Positions 11,801 through 26,800 of a DNA stretch of 64,000 bases are shown here, piece by piece (within the stretch, counting starts at the first letter, position 1; every line of letters begins with the position of its first letter). The DNA is from Athripsodes cinereus (lineage: Eukaryota; Arthropoda; Insecta; Trichoptera; Leptoceridae), in contig OX388314.1 of NCBI GenBank assembly GCA_947579605.1, positions 16,489,982 to 16,553,981 of the forward strand, given 5' to 3'. The notes beneath the pieces are model-generated. The model searched no databases and was not told the origin of the DNA. It worked only from the letters and a program-made list of their open reading frames with translations. The translations under genes and the position numbers were made by a program.

Positions 11801-14800
11801 ATATTTTTATTTTTGTAAAATTTGCAGTTTATTAGATGACTAAATACATTAAGAAATCATAGCAGCTGGTCTGCTGGCTGCCCCACTTGTGCGATATGCC
11901 GTGATGGTATAGTAGTAGTTTATGATTAGTGGCCTAAATTTACAAAAGGGAAAGTCGGTAAGCCCAGAGAATGAGTAACGAAGGGGGGGTATACTGAAGG
12001 AGTTAGATAGTATGTAAGATTTTGTTTTAAAATTATTTTTTTTGAGAATGCTTGTTTTATTTCATAATAAACTATTACAATCAAAATATATGCCTTGCTA
12101 ATATGTTTCATTTATGTTATTACAATATTTTTGTTTTGACTAGGATATAGTATATAAGTAACAACACAGCATGTACTAAAATCAGTTCGACAAAGACTTT
12201 GTAAGTAAAACCAGATCATTCAGTTATTAAAAAGTAGTAAAACTTAAAACCATTTGTGTTTTATTTCATGAATTTAGACACAATTTTTTTAACGTAAAGA
12301 TTGGGTTTATAAAGCTGAGAGCATCAGAGCGCAGGGAATGTCGTGGAAAAAGGTGACACAATTGGTGCAGAGACACTCTGAATGGAGGAGGCTGGTCCAT
12401 GCCCTGTGCTCCCGAGAGGAGCATTGAGGGTGATGAATGAATTATAAAGCTTGGATATATATTTAAATTTCTGTCACAAACTATATTTGTGATATTTAGG
12501 CCTAAGATTAAATAACATTATCATTTGTCTTTCAAAAAATGTCTACAGGTACCCACTAAATTTCTACATGCTGATTTTTAGAATTTATCTTAAATTTTTG
12601 ATCACTCTACTAAAGTTAACTAAAAAATTATAGATATTATACCTTACAATAAAGTAATATATTCTTATGTTTGAGTTTTATTGAAAAATAAACACTAGAA
12701 TCCTGAAATTAGTTTCTATAAATTATGTCTGGTGCTACCCTACCTTCCCCTATAGTTAGTTTCTGTATGGTCACTGCTGTCCTTAAAACCAATGTTGTTA
12801 ATCATGTTCAATTAATAAGGTTATGAGAAACTTCTTTTTTTACTTTGTTAGTACCACACATGAAGGAAATGAATTAAGTAAATCAATGAGGGAAACGATA
12901 CAATATGGAGTTAGAATAAAAATATACAAATATATTGTTAGAAAATGTTTATTACAAAAAAATGAGGTATTATAATTATATTTTACAACAAAGCATGCAA
13001 AACACACAAAATACCAAAGAAACTTATAAAAAAAACATTATTACTATCAATAATAATACCTACAAAAATCACATATCAAATTGTTTTGCAAACAGCACCA
13101 CCAATAAAAATATTGTACTGAATGAATACTCATCTCATACATCATGCACAACTAAAATTTCAACATCTATCTATTTATATCACCACGGCACATCTCACCA
13201 GCAAATAAACTGTATGTAATGAACATAGAGGTCATCAAAACTTCTTTACCATTATATTTAAGAACACTGAATATTTAATATGTAGTAAATGTCTTAAGAA
13301 TACCACAATGAAGTAGCCTTTTCAAACAATAAAGAGTTTGACAGTTTTAATCACTAAATATTTGAGAAGTTCTGATGTAGTTAGTGTAAATGATAAACTA
13401 ACTAATTTTGTTAAAATAATATTTATATATGATATTATAACAACTTTTAAGTACTTATATCATAAATTATACAATATTACATACATTTAATATTATTTTA
13501 AATTAAATCACATACATCTTGAGCCTGAATAAGTATGCTAATAGTATATTTTATTACAGACTAGTCAATTTATTTACTATACAATGCTTTTGTGTATTAT
13601 TTTTCATCGTTTTGTGCTGGAGTACATTGAAAGAAACAAAATCAAAAAAACACAATAAAGAAAACATTGATACAGTTAATTTAAGGTAAAGAGAAAAATT
13701 ATAAAAAAATAGCCTGGATGTCACATTTTCAATATTAAAGAGACACAAATGATAAGTATTTTTGCTTATGCAAAACTTATTAAAAGGATATTTGGATGAG
13801 ATAATAGAAATGAGCACATGTGATATGCAATTACACTCCAGATCAGTTATTAACGAGTGGATAGCCTTTAAAAATAGAATAGAATATGCAATTACACTTG
13901 ATTTTATTATTAAAATTGTTGTAAGTTATAGGGTGAATCAACTTTTGAGAAATCCCATGTACATTGTCGAGACAGAATTAAATCTATTCTCCACATTCTT
14001 TGTAAGCTAATCTAATTTATATTCAGACAAACACATTTCAACCCTATTTCTGAGATATTTTACGACTTCTCTTACAATTATAATATGACTATATTCCATA
14101 GATATCTCTTTAGTTTTGAATATGTGACAAATATAATTGATCATTTATTAGGCAGAGTATTTACCTGGTTGGTGTTATACTATTTGAATGTAAATAATAG
14201 TTAATTTGAATGTAAATAATAATTAAGGCTATTAGACCTAGCTGCCATAATATCACCATAAGGTATGGATATACTAAAATGAATGATAGCACACAATGAT
14301 AATTAATATCCATCACCCAATTCAAAAGTTTTACAGAATTTACTCTTTTCTTGTTGTGTGTAAACATTTTTTTTGTTATATTGTATCAGCTTTAACACGC
14401 TGTATTTCAGATATTTAAATTTCTTAATGAGTTGATGGCTTACCGAACTGGGCAATGAATATATAAGCTAAGTAACGAAATAAAATATAAATACATAAAT
14501 AATATTAATATATAAAATGTATGAATTGTGATAACTGCAAATATTATAGTAAGTAGGTAAATAATACATACATACATATACAAAAAAAAGTATAATATCT
14601 ACACCATGAAATATTTAATTAGTAATAAGATATCATATGTTAAAAAAAACAATAAAAAAGCGACAAAATAATACAAATGATGTTGTTAATGGATGATACC
14701 TTTATCCCTTTTAAGTCTGTTGGCCTCTGTTTCAGCCACTCCTGTGGTGACTGACTCCGTGTACTCTTGTTTGATATCTGTACGTGCGGCTAAAACTTTC

Positions 14801-17800
14801 AGATGGTTACCAGAAACACCCGTCTTCCTATTGGCGCGTACCCTAGGTGCCACAGATCTACCTAGCCTGCAAAGGGTTAGCCAAAGTTTATTGTTTGCAA
14901 CATGATATAATCAACAAAAAACAGGGTTATTTTATATTATAAAGATATAATCAATCAATTCAAATGCAAAACAATTATAATGGTTTATAAATTCTACATT
15001 AATAACAATATTAAATATACACCACTCATAATTGAGATTAAATTATATTTTGTCAAACACATAAAGAAGTAACTAGGTACCTCTCATAATTTCTAATTGC
15101 TCTTTAGAGGGATATTCCATGAAAAAATGTTTTTTGGTGATTTTGTGTACTTATATCTTACAATTGTTTAGGTGCATCGATGGCATCCAGATCAATGCTA
15201 TCAACAGATTGGTGAACTTCATTATTGTGGGTGGTGGTCTGAACAGAACTTGTGAAGAAGGAGGTGAATGTTTCATCATCTGGACGAGGTATAGGCACTG
15301 AAGAACCTGCTTTGGTGCCAATTATTGCTCCTGGAAAAAGATAATGAATAAGTAAGTTCATAACTCCTAGAAACATCAATGGTCAGGGATCTTTGGAGGA
15401 AGTATCTCAATATGTTCGCCGGTAGCCAGGAGGTAGAGTCTCAGCCTCGTGAACAAGGGGTCCATGGTTCAATACCAGGTGCCGGCAAACTCCCCTTTCA
15501 CGACACAAGCTTTTAGTAGCTTACTGTGAAAGGTGTATAAGGTTGTATTTGGGTTTATAAGAATACCCAGATATATCTTTTTTTTTTTTTAAATGTTTTG
15601 TAACTGTGCACAGCGAAGAATAATAATAATAAATACAAATATTACCAACAAAATATGCAGTACAACCTCAATACAATGGACTAGTTGATGGGAGGGTGTG
15701 TATGTCAAAGTGAAAGTCCGTTATATAAAAATTGTTTAGAATAAATCAAAAAAACTTTTTTTTTAAATACACTACATACTTAGATATAAATAAAATATAC
15801 AAAACACAAAAAAATCTATATAACTGTCTTTGGATACTCGTCGTGAAGTGATGTTGCTGTTTGATATTGATGAGCTTGCTTTCCGTAATCCTACTAAAAA
15901 GGAATCAAGTTTTTATCTAATTGTCTTCAGATGTGTCTATTATGGTCGTTGAAAATTGTTTACATGTGGCGACACTTAAATTCAAGCATGTATAATATTA
16001 ACAGAACATTCAATTTTTTTACATTTGACTGAATTTTTTGATCGTTATATCTAAAGAAGTCCGTAAAATAAAGGTCCGAAATAACGAGCTTTTACTGTAC
16101 TTTTGTGCTGGATATTACTGGATAACCTAACCTATATTTTAAAATTGACCAAAGAATCTAGGCGCAATTTGATCTCTGCCCGAATAGTGCAAGTGGAAGA
16201 AAATGTATATACAACCCTCAAATTCACATTACAATAATATTACACTCACCATCTTCAGACTGGGTCATAACATTGTTACTCCTCTGCTGGTGTAAACTCA
16301 TTGCATTCACTCCAGATACTGAGAAGCTCTTCTTCAAATCTCCCACAAGCTTCTGAGGTGAGACTGATTCAGAAACGGCTGCAGATGACGAGGACTTCAT
16401 AACGCCACTATTCTGTGCATCAGCCCTTCTAGATCTGAAAACAGAAAACAATTAAAATAAAGTTAAATTTAATCCATAATTATTTAAATCTGAAACAATT
16501 AAACTTCTTAAATAAAATAACTTTTTTCAATTATTCCAAGTATCTACTAATTGTTTAGATTTTCAATTTGTTACCAGTGTCATCTATCTATGTATGTGAT
16601 CTTCCTGTATACAATAAAAATAAAGATCGTTCTCTCAGTACTTCAGAAATATGACAAAATGGATAGCATATATTATGTACCTGATTGTTATATTTAACAT
16701 TGAAAATATTATATAAGAACATTATGACATATTTAACATTAATTTCTAAAGTTTGTTATATATTTCATTTTGCTGTGATTTTTAAACTGTTTTCTTCTTG
16801 TATATATGTTAAATTGTATGGAGTGTAGAGAAATGATATTTTTTGATGTAAATTGTATTAGTTAGGTATTTTATTTTGTATTTAAAAAAGGCAATAGCCA
16901 TTTATAGTTTCATAAATAAATAAATATTCAATTACACTGTGTACCTATAATGATTGTTGAATGTTTATGTGAAATTAATATCATCGGTGGATTCATGAAA
17001 CCTCTTATGTGTCTTTATTAAGATATTGCAGGATGACAGAAAAAATATTTTGCTAGATGACATTTTCTGCGTACCTTACCTTTATGTAACGTGGAAGGTA
17101 AGCCTTAGAAATGCTATACGATATTGAATTTCTAGACATTTATTTATTTATTTACTACAAACATATGCCAAAAGACCCAATAGATACATCTTAAAATAAA
17201 CATAATGCCGCAAAAGACATGAGCAATGGTGTGCCCCTTTACAGGCATAAATGTGTTATATCAAAATTCCATCCAGATCCACGGACCATATATTTATTAT
17301 TGTTTTTAAAAAAATATTTACTAGACATTTCAGGATCTTAACTAAAAAAATTACTGTCATAGGTAACAAAAAACTTAAGGAGACATGAAACAATTTTAAT
17401 CAAAAACACTTATAAATAAATATTTAAATAAACACACCCATTTCTCGATGATGATTCAAATTCATGATCACCAGAAGCCAGACACACTTTATAAATAAGA
17501 AATATTATAATAACAAATAACACAATATCTATTACAAATGTCATATTGGAATAAGTAGCAAAAAGTTGTGAATGCGTCAATATTATGCCTTCTTAAAGAT
17601 CCATTACAATTTAATGAAAAATTATACAAAAGTGTTAACCTTATCACATTCTTATCTTTTGAATTGTATATTATAGCAAACGTATTTCTAAGATAATGAT
17701 AACAAACATTTTTATATATATCGGAGTGAAACTATTTTTTTTTCATATCAGTTTGTAAATTCACGACAAATTGCTTCCAAACTGCTTATGAAATTATTAT

Positions 17801-20800
17801 AACGCCATTGCACAGTAAAAATTGTTCAAATAGTGCCATTAAAGTTTTAATATGTAAGTTATATAATTTTGAAACATTTTTGTGTCAATTAATTAAATTC
17901 AGAGTTTATTTTTCAAAAATATACAGAAACTAATGTTTAAAAAACAATTTTAATGTCATAATAAACTTTGTTTTTCAAATGCTCCATGCCCCGCATTGAA
18001 TGTCTTTTATCTATCCATATGTACTATCAAGGCATCTCCCATAAGTGGGGTAGCCAGCAGGCAAACTGAATATATTGAGTGTGCACCAACAATTTATTGT
18101 GGTATTGCTATACAAATAATTGTACTATACCTGAAGTGATTTCGTATTGCTAAAAAAATATTTTTATTATACCTGAATTGATTTGGTTGTGGTGTCCTCT
18201 TGTCCTCTGCCGTAGTCAAGGCGGGTGCGAGGGGTGAGGAGGGGGGCATATTGGAAAGAGGGGAATCCAGAGCCATACGGCCTGCCACTGTGTACAAAGT
18301 AGCATCATTGGCACCAATACGGGTCTTCCAATTCTGAAAATTATAATAATACACTATTAAATTTATTTGTAAGTAGAATTCGGATAAATAGATGTCCCCA
18401 GATTTCTGCGCTATCTGGGTGGTCGGTGGGTCTTCTTCAATGTTTTGTTGCTAACACCCTATAAAAAGATTGACTAGAAACCTCCGAATTTTATTAAAGT
18501 TGAAATTATTCAGCGCAAAGTTATACAAATTTTCATGAAATTTTAAGCTTCATACTGGCGGAGAAAATAAAAGATTAAGTACGATAGGTAAGTATGCAAA
18601 AATCAGTCAGACCATAAAAATGATAAGGAAATATAGAAGGTCCTAAGCTATTCAGATGACATGGATGGTCAACTCTTTCAAAAGTCAGGTCAGATTTTAA
18701 AATGTATGTAAAAGGCCACACAACCACTTATTTTTATATATATCTAAATATTGTGAATTGTATTCAGTATCTAAAAATTACATAAAAGGTTATATTTCTG
18801 ACTAATATTTTAATAATCTACCAGATGCATCGCAACAGTTGTTTGCAAAGAAAAAAGCTTTAGAGCTTACTTGAGATGAATTTTCCAAAATTGACTTGGT
18901 TAGACTGATATCAGCTCCACCACCAAGATCAATTCGTTCCAAAGGTGGCTTCTTTCTTTGTTCTGCTTGTTTACTAAGAATTTCCTGAAACAATGAAAAT
19001 CCATCATTAATTACATGTTCCATCAAAACAAAGTAAATTTATTACAAGAATCTTAAAATTATCCAATTCTGTATAACAGTCAAACATTTTTTCTCTATGA
19101 TTCATACAAGAGAGAAGTGCAGGACTAGAGGTTGTAGCAAATGTCACACTAAAATAACTGCAAATGCTATAAGATAAGCAACTAATATATCAAGAAATTG
19201 CTATACATGTAAATACAAATAATAATTTGTCACACAACAGCAATTATTTCGGTAAGGCCCCATCGAATTCTAAACTTTCTTTAATGTCGATTTAAAAGTG
19301 TCTCCATTAGCGAAAATAATAATAATTTTGCTTTCTATCTTCTCTATCCTCCAATTCATTGATCATTATTATCTATGGTAGAAATAGGTGAAATATGTTA
19401 ATAACATAAATAATATCCGACATTACCGGAACATAAATGCCAAAATGAATTTCCATATCTCGAGATAAATCTAATAATCATAACATAAATCACTATTTTT
19501 TTTTCAATCCATTCAATCCATTATGGGCACCCGTGCCAAATTTACGATCATAACAATTTTAATATCTAATTTTACCTCCGCGGATAAATCCGATGAAGAT
19601 TTTTGGAATGGATTCATTTCGCTTTCATTGGCTGCAGTATCACAAGACTCGTCTTGGTTATTCACACTTTGCTGTTCAAAAGATACACTTTCTGATGTAT
19701 TACCAAACAGTTTGTTGCACTCTTCTTCCAGTTCATCCATTTGTTCCACTGCTTGGTTTGCTAATAATCTCAATACTTCAATATCTTGCATCGATATTTC
19801 ATTTTCTACATTTTCGGTATTAGTTTCAGTCTTATCTATTGGTTCGTGTGCTTTTGGAGTGTTTGAGTATTTATTTGTTACAATAACGATATCACCGGTG
19901 TCTACATTCATATTACTTAATTCCCCTAACTTTTCATCTGGATCAATCGCATCACCATCTTTTTTTTTATAAACGGAGTCAATCACCTCAATAACTAATT
20001 CGTCTGAAGTTATTTGACTAACAATTGACGAACTTTTGTCAGTGTCTGTTACTTCGCACTTTTCTATATTTTCATCACAAATTATATCTTGGAAATTATT
20101 TTGAAATTCGTTAACATTTAAACCTTCGCATTCAAAGTTATCTTCTTGGTCATCAAATACGGCATATTTTCTAGGAAATTTTTCTTTAGGCATAATCCTG
20201 CCCGACTGCTTAAGTCGATTGTCAAGCATATCACTTTCGTCTTTGAATGAAACATCATCCGAAATTGCATACTTCAATCTTGTAATGTTGGTTTCTTTTT
20301 GTCCTTCTTCTTCCTCAAATATTATAGGATCATTTTGTTCATAGATGTGTTTCACTTCCATAATTTGATCACCCACATCCGAGAAAGTAACACTCTTCCG
20401 TTTTTTATTCTTCCTCTTGAGAATTTCTTGAGGTGTTGGAGACGGAGACCTGATTTCTCTCTTCTTTCGGCCATCGTCAAAAACTCTCATCAGAAAAAAC
20501 ACAAGAGCAAAAACTCCAAACAACGCGTAGTACCACATACTGACTACAGAATGTATTCACTATTTTGTACTATAATTTACTGTGTGATAAAACATTGATT
20601 CAACTGGACTCCAAAACTATTAAATTTTCATCGATAGATTGTTTGTAATATTTTTTTTCTACATGACAGCTGTAATAGCGATTTGAAATAAACACATCGT
20701 GCACATTATGTTTGTTTGATTACTTAACTGTCTGTTAGAAATAGAACCAATTCAAATTTAATTGAACTAAAATAGAACAACCTTTTGAATATACCCCGCG

Positions 20801-23800
20801 GTATCAACATTACATTGAGAGTTATTTATACCAGAAATTTCTTATCGCTTCTCTTAAAAACTGTCCAATATGGAATGCAATAAAACTATTATTCGACCGC
20901 ATATCACAAATCACTTGCATAAAAGGTAAATAAAGTACACAAATAACTAATTAATCCAAGCATATTAGCAAGAGAAGTTATTGCAGAAAACAAAAACGAT
21001 AAAGATAACCTAAACAATTGCATTAATTATTATGTATATTCGAATCAATAAACATTTTGGAACAGAAAAAATGAGGAACAAAACCTAATTACTATAACGC
21101 ATAATTCCAAAGTATATCTACGAGGCGACGTGCACAACGACAAGTTTTGTAATACGAGTGTTCAATCGAATCAAAACCAATATGTCACTCATTGATTATA
21201 CTGAATCAATTGACCAAATTAGTGGTATTTGAAACATTCAAGCCAAGGGAAACGCAACACGTTATATTAAGGGTTATTGTATCAGAGAAGAAAAATGGCA
21301 ATTATTCAAGACGCGAATTCAATGTATATACGTTTGTTTAAAAAGAATACTTACATTGATTGTGGTAAGCACTTTTATACCATAGTAATAATACAATACC
21401 ATTTCAATAGAATAAAATTATCGATATAAGGAATAAAACTACATGAATATAATAATTAATGCCAGTATTATAATATCAATATGTCTATTATACAGCGTGA
21501 TCATCTATACATGGTAAAATCCTTTTGCGGTTGCGGAAATCAAAGAATAGTAACGCTTGCCATTGGAATGTTAATAGGATGATAGGTAACTATAAGTAGT
21601 ACCAAATAATTTTTTATAGTCAACAAGTATTACATACATCGCAGGGTTATAGATCTATAATATAAAAACAACAAAAAAATCTCAATACAATATTACGATA
21701 TAGAGGATAGATAACCACCAGATATTTCAATTCAGTACAAGAGAATATGAAGGAGGAGTTAGAATGTAAATTATACGATTAAAACTAATTGAATGATATT
21801 AATATGTTGGCCGCGGTAGGCTGATATTATAGTCTATGACTCTACCGAGAGATCTAGAGTTCGATTATTCTCACTGTCAATCTATTCTACCTGTAAGATT
21901 CAGGCGTATTGCCTACAGAAAGGGTGTTTGGGGGGTATCACAGCCACGTGGGTTTATCACAGCCCCAGATTCCTTTATTATAATAAAGATTTAAAAATCA
22001 ATGCATAAAATATATTGATAAAATGCCACGTAAATTATCAAGAAAATCTATATAGCTTGAAATTGTTCTGTGTCAAATATCTAGTTTTGTGTCTGAGACT
22101 AGTCATTTCATAATAATTCGTTTATAATATATTTGATATCGTTCAAGTCTAATAAGTATTCAAATGGAGTAACAGTTCACAAAGAAGACGTTGGTAATGC
22201 TATGTTATGTATCATTATTATGTTGAATTATTCATTAGGAAGAAAATAAATTACAACTAAAAAAACACAAACGCTTACTACGTCTATCACTTCCGGACGA
22301 AGTATTGACCATCGCAGTAAAACATTGAAAAAATAACGTGAATGTCATGGAACCAAAAATTGTAAAAGAAAATAACTCTTAATTTCTTCTCGTACTCGTA
22401 TATTAATTCTGAACATACTTTTCAGTAGCAGGATTCAAGCCCAAGAAATTATTTTTTTCTTGAATGGGTGACCGAAAAAACAAATGGTCGACTAAAAATG
22501 AACCGACTCTAATACTATGTGTGCTACAACAAAAACGATGTTGGCGACTATATACCTTTATCGGTATATATTTTTAAATTAATTGCATTCATTTAAAAAA
22601 GTGAATAATTACATTTATCCTCACATAAAACTATATGCTTGAATCGAAAAGGTGATTAAGTCGGCAGCGTGATTCGAACCAGTCATTTCTTGATCGACAA
22701 TAGTATTCGGCTGCAGGCCACCATCAGTTTTCACAGTATTTTAACTTTCGTAAACGCGTCATTTAATTCAATTAAAATGTAACTCGTTTATATATTGTCA
22801 GAAATTTTTCGATTTGTTTATTCGTCACAATAACGTCACCTAAATAGTTATATGGTACGAACTGCATAAGAAATCACTCACGTTACTATCATGCCGTCGT
22901 TCACATTTAGTCGCCCAGTCAGTAATTGTGTATCCCGATTTCCGCATGTTTTTGCAATCTACAATTCAAATTTCATGTCACTCGTTTAAATACCATCAAT
23001 TAAATAAATCAGAACCCTGGCATTAAAAGTAAATAAAAATAGGTACAGTAGGTAATATTTCATAATACAGTATAATAATGTAAACAAATAAATTAAAATA
23101 AAATGGTAAATCACCGGCGTGATTTCCGTTAGTGAAACTAAAAAGGTGATTTAATTAATTAGTAAAAAAATAAATACATTAAAAGTACCTAATATAATAA
23201 AATTAGATTGCAACCTGTTGCGCTGTGGTTATAAAGGTGTTATCAGAATTTGTGGTGTGGATTAAAAATAGCAGTGAGAAATCACCGATTTAATAAATCG
23301 CAACATACATATTCACAGACCACACTTTCTCTACGTAAACAGTATATTAAATAATATCACATATAAAAACGTAATTTGATAATGACAATTATTATCGACA
23401 ATTTGTTATAACATGTCATTTATATAATAATATTAAATAGCCGGGTATAAAAATATCTGATAATAAATATACGTCAATACGTAATCGAATAGGTGAACAT
23501 GTTGACGAACTTCACTAATTGATTTCACACGATGATGAATGTACGAATTTAAGCAAATAAATTAGATAACATCTTAAAAACAAGGCGAATGAAATATAAA
23601 CAAAGATGCAGGAAGGATCGTAAGAATATTTTATCAAATAACTCAAATGTCTGTCGATTTTATTAATATTGTTACATTTATAAGACACGATGTACGAATG
23701 CTAAATTATTTTTTCATTCATACTATCTTGGCGTTTCTCACAAGTGGGACAGCCGGCGGACTAACCGCATGCAATTTATACAAGTCGTCCTCTCTGAGCC

Positions 23801-26800
23801 AATAAATGTCAAGACATTCAAGACGGGTGGCATACCTCATCACTGAATTGAATATGTCAAATGCTTTATATGGTCTGTTTACGAATACCTGCTTATTACA
23901 CGACACTCGAAAATATGCAGAAAAGAGTGGGGGATCTATTCCTTACGCTGTTTATATTAATTACAGTATTTCTATAATACTGTATATTATCTTTCTATTG
24001 AAAATGAAAGGAGTAAATCATAACTGACATAATTTATTCGTTTTTCTAAATAAACAACGCAAATCCTAGTAGCATCAAAGCACTATTAGTGAGAAGCGAT
24101 TCGGAAAGTAATAACAAAATAAACACACGAATAATAAATATGATTTTTCAAGATCGGCACACTTTTATAAAAGTAATCCGACCGAAATCATAAATTTAAT
24201 TACGATCTTTCAAAATTGTGATGCGATATGCGGAGATGGCCGGCGGATGTCGATGCCCGTTGACGAACGATACTCGACTGAAATTGAGTAACGCACAGGA
24301 AAAACGTACAACATTGTTTTGTTGATGTAATAACCAGCGCAAGAATCACATTATTACTATTTACGTTCAAATAAACATCGTGTACGGTATAAAATCATAA
24401 AACTAACCAACGAACAGAACAACGTTACTTATAACAAACAATATGCAATAAGTCATAAACAAATTTAGCGGACACTTAAAATAATTTATCCTAAGCGGAA
24501 TCACATAAAAATATCCAATAATCATAAATCTAATCGATCATTTTCTTTTAATTTTAACATGTTTTTATCAAGAGACAAAGCGCGTCATAGTTTTATTAAA
24601 ACTGAAAGTAAACAAAGCAATTTGGAAACGAATTGGAACGTATTGACAAGACTTGTTAGTGTCCAGCGATTCATTTTGTTAGTCTATTTTACGTAATCAG
24701 GGCGTATGACATAAATTTGCTCGCCGTTCATAACATTGATATAAAAAAGTGAGAAACGACGTGATGTAGGAATGGAAGTTGTGCCACAGAATACACTAAC
24801 AGTTCTATGTACAGTCTGTTATTAACTCCCGCCAAGTTACTAGTTTATATTTGGATCGCCGAGGATCCATCAAGAGGGAGTGAGAGATAGCTACACGTAT
24901 GATATATAATATCTCAATATCTAACCTGTATTTAAATTAATAAGAGAATTATTAAATGCACTAAAATGGTTCATTAAATAACGGATACATGTCTAGATAT
25001 AAAAGAGGACGGCTCAGTCATATTAATACAATTTAGGAAAAAAGCTTCGACAAACATCAATGCAGATCAGACATAATTAGAAATAAAATCTTGTGATTTA
25101 TGTAAACAAACAGCTGTTCCACGACTGTCAAGATGAAAAAGTTTATTGCGTTAGCCTTGAAAATAAATTTTCATTTTAATTTAAAGGGACACGGTTGACG
25201 TTGCGAATCACCAAAAGGATGTGCAATAGCACACTTTGGCAAAACAACAAATCGTCAATGTCAGTGTAACAAACGAAGGCGACAAGCTGTCTTGGATTTC
25301 AGGTATGGTGTCACAAAAAAGTTACTCGTAACAATATTTGTAGACAAGAAGATGTCAAAGGAGAAGCCACTGGACGGAATCTTACAGATCAGAGCTCAAT
25401 ACCTAATCATATAATCTATTAAAGTTCTCTATAATGGAACTGAACTATAATGACAAAAACTACAAAAATGTAAGAAAACGAGGGTCAAATAAAGCAGCTT
25501 TGTAATTTATTTCGTGGAATATAATAATATGTTACAACACAGATATTGTAACTAACTAGGTACGTAATTATTAAAAATTCAATGATATGATTCGAGTCAT
25601 ATAATTGACATGTTTACACGGAAACATAATCACAACAGCATTTTAAAAGTCTTAATATAATTCTTCCGAAAAAATAATAAAATCATTATATCAATTGATC
25701 GTTACACGTGCTTTAACGGCACTTTTGGGGAAATTAATGGAATCATTGGGTTATTATTTGCAGACGATCCTAAAACAAAAGTGTCAACACATTAAGTACA
25801 AAATAAATTGATGAAAAATATAAAAACAAGTACGTCACTTCCCAACCCTAATTCGGCTCCCTGCCAAACTGTGAATGCATCACAGTGACGGCGAGGCGGG
25901 GAACTAATATTAGCCAAAATATTATATTGTGTTAATACATGGAAAAACGAATATATTCACTTGTGCAGATACCAATCGGCACACAGAAATTTCATTGAAT
26001 TATATCCTCAGGAAGGTATTCATTCAGGAAAAGAACTACATGTTCAAATTACACGTGTGTAGACATTTTCCTTCACAATTACGTAATTGTTAATGTAGGT
26101 AAATAATTAGGGAAAAGAGATTTGTGAAATTGGCACAAAGGGAATGAAAATATTATTCCAGTATATTATAAAATTATTTCTATAAAATATACAAATTCAA
26201 TTCCATAAGGTTATTGCCGATTAATACCTACGTAATATGTTGCATATATGTAGATATATAGTGCATAGAGTGCACTTCTTTTTTATTTGTGTTATCTTTT
26301 AATTTGGAACATACTGTTAAATAAAATAATTTAACAAACTTCACTGGCTTGTGAAAAATGTAATATTTAAGCTGTTCAAACAAGTAAGAGAATTCGTGTA
26401 CTTGGGCAGCAGAATAAACCAGGACGGACGCTCCAAATCAGAAATTGTGAGCAGAATAAACCAGGCACGAATTGCCTTTAACAAAAAATCCAAAATATTA
26501 GAATTCCCTAATATTGATCTAAGCGTGAGGAAGAATCTCACTAAAGCCTTTGTGTGGAGCATCCTGCTATATGGGTGCGAGACGTGGACCATCAGTAAGA
26601 GGGAAAGCGGACGGTTAGCGGCATTTGAAATGTGGTGCTATAGACGCATACTGAAGATTCATTGGTCGGAACACGTCGAAAACGAAGAAGTGTTAACCAG
26701 GGTTGGCGAAAAAAGGCAACTCCTCAAAAGAATCTGCCAACAACGAGCTAATTGGATTGGCCACAACATCAGGCACCCAGGACTGCTCATCGCAATCGCA

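Larger units (their letters stand above)
20640..26340. other. Long supervillin intron, right of the membrane-anchor exon
   Basis: No convincing coding exon. Contains SINE-like pieces (21806-21985 and 22660-22745) and a LINE-A 3' UTR (23719-23945). Two slightly GC-richer spots (about 24220-24300 and 24830-24890) have no assigned role. A TATAAAAG at 24998-25005 with TCAGTC 14 bases later was considered but is spaced too tightly for a core promoter. Confidence 0.45.

Noticed and set aside
12935..13219. 94-codon frame rich in Asn, Thr and Lys
   Set aside because: Composition simply reflects A-rich DNA in an intron; no motif or splice context.
22660..22745. tRNA gene
   Set aside because: A B-box-like match exists, but the acceptor and D stems cannot be drawn, so it fits a SINE head better.
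23718..23906. 62-codon frame on the - strand
   Set aside because: It lies fully within a LINE-A 3'-UTR copy; the similar frame at 36109-36294 shows it is a by-product of the repeat.
24998..25019. TATA box and initiator pair
   Set aside because: TATAAAAG to TCAGTC spacing puts the start only about 18 bases from the TATA box, too short for a normal core promoter.
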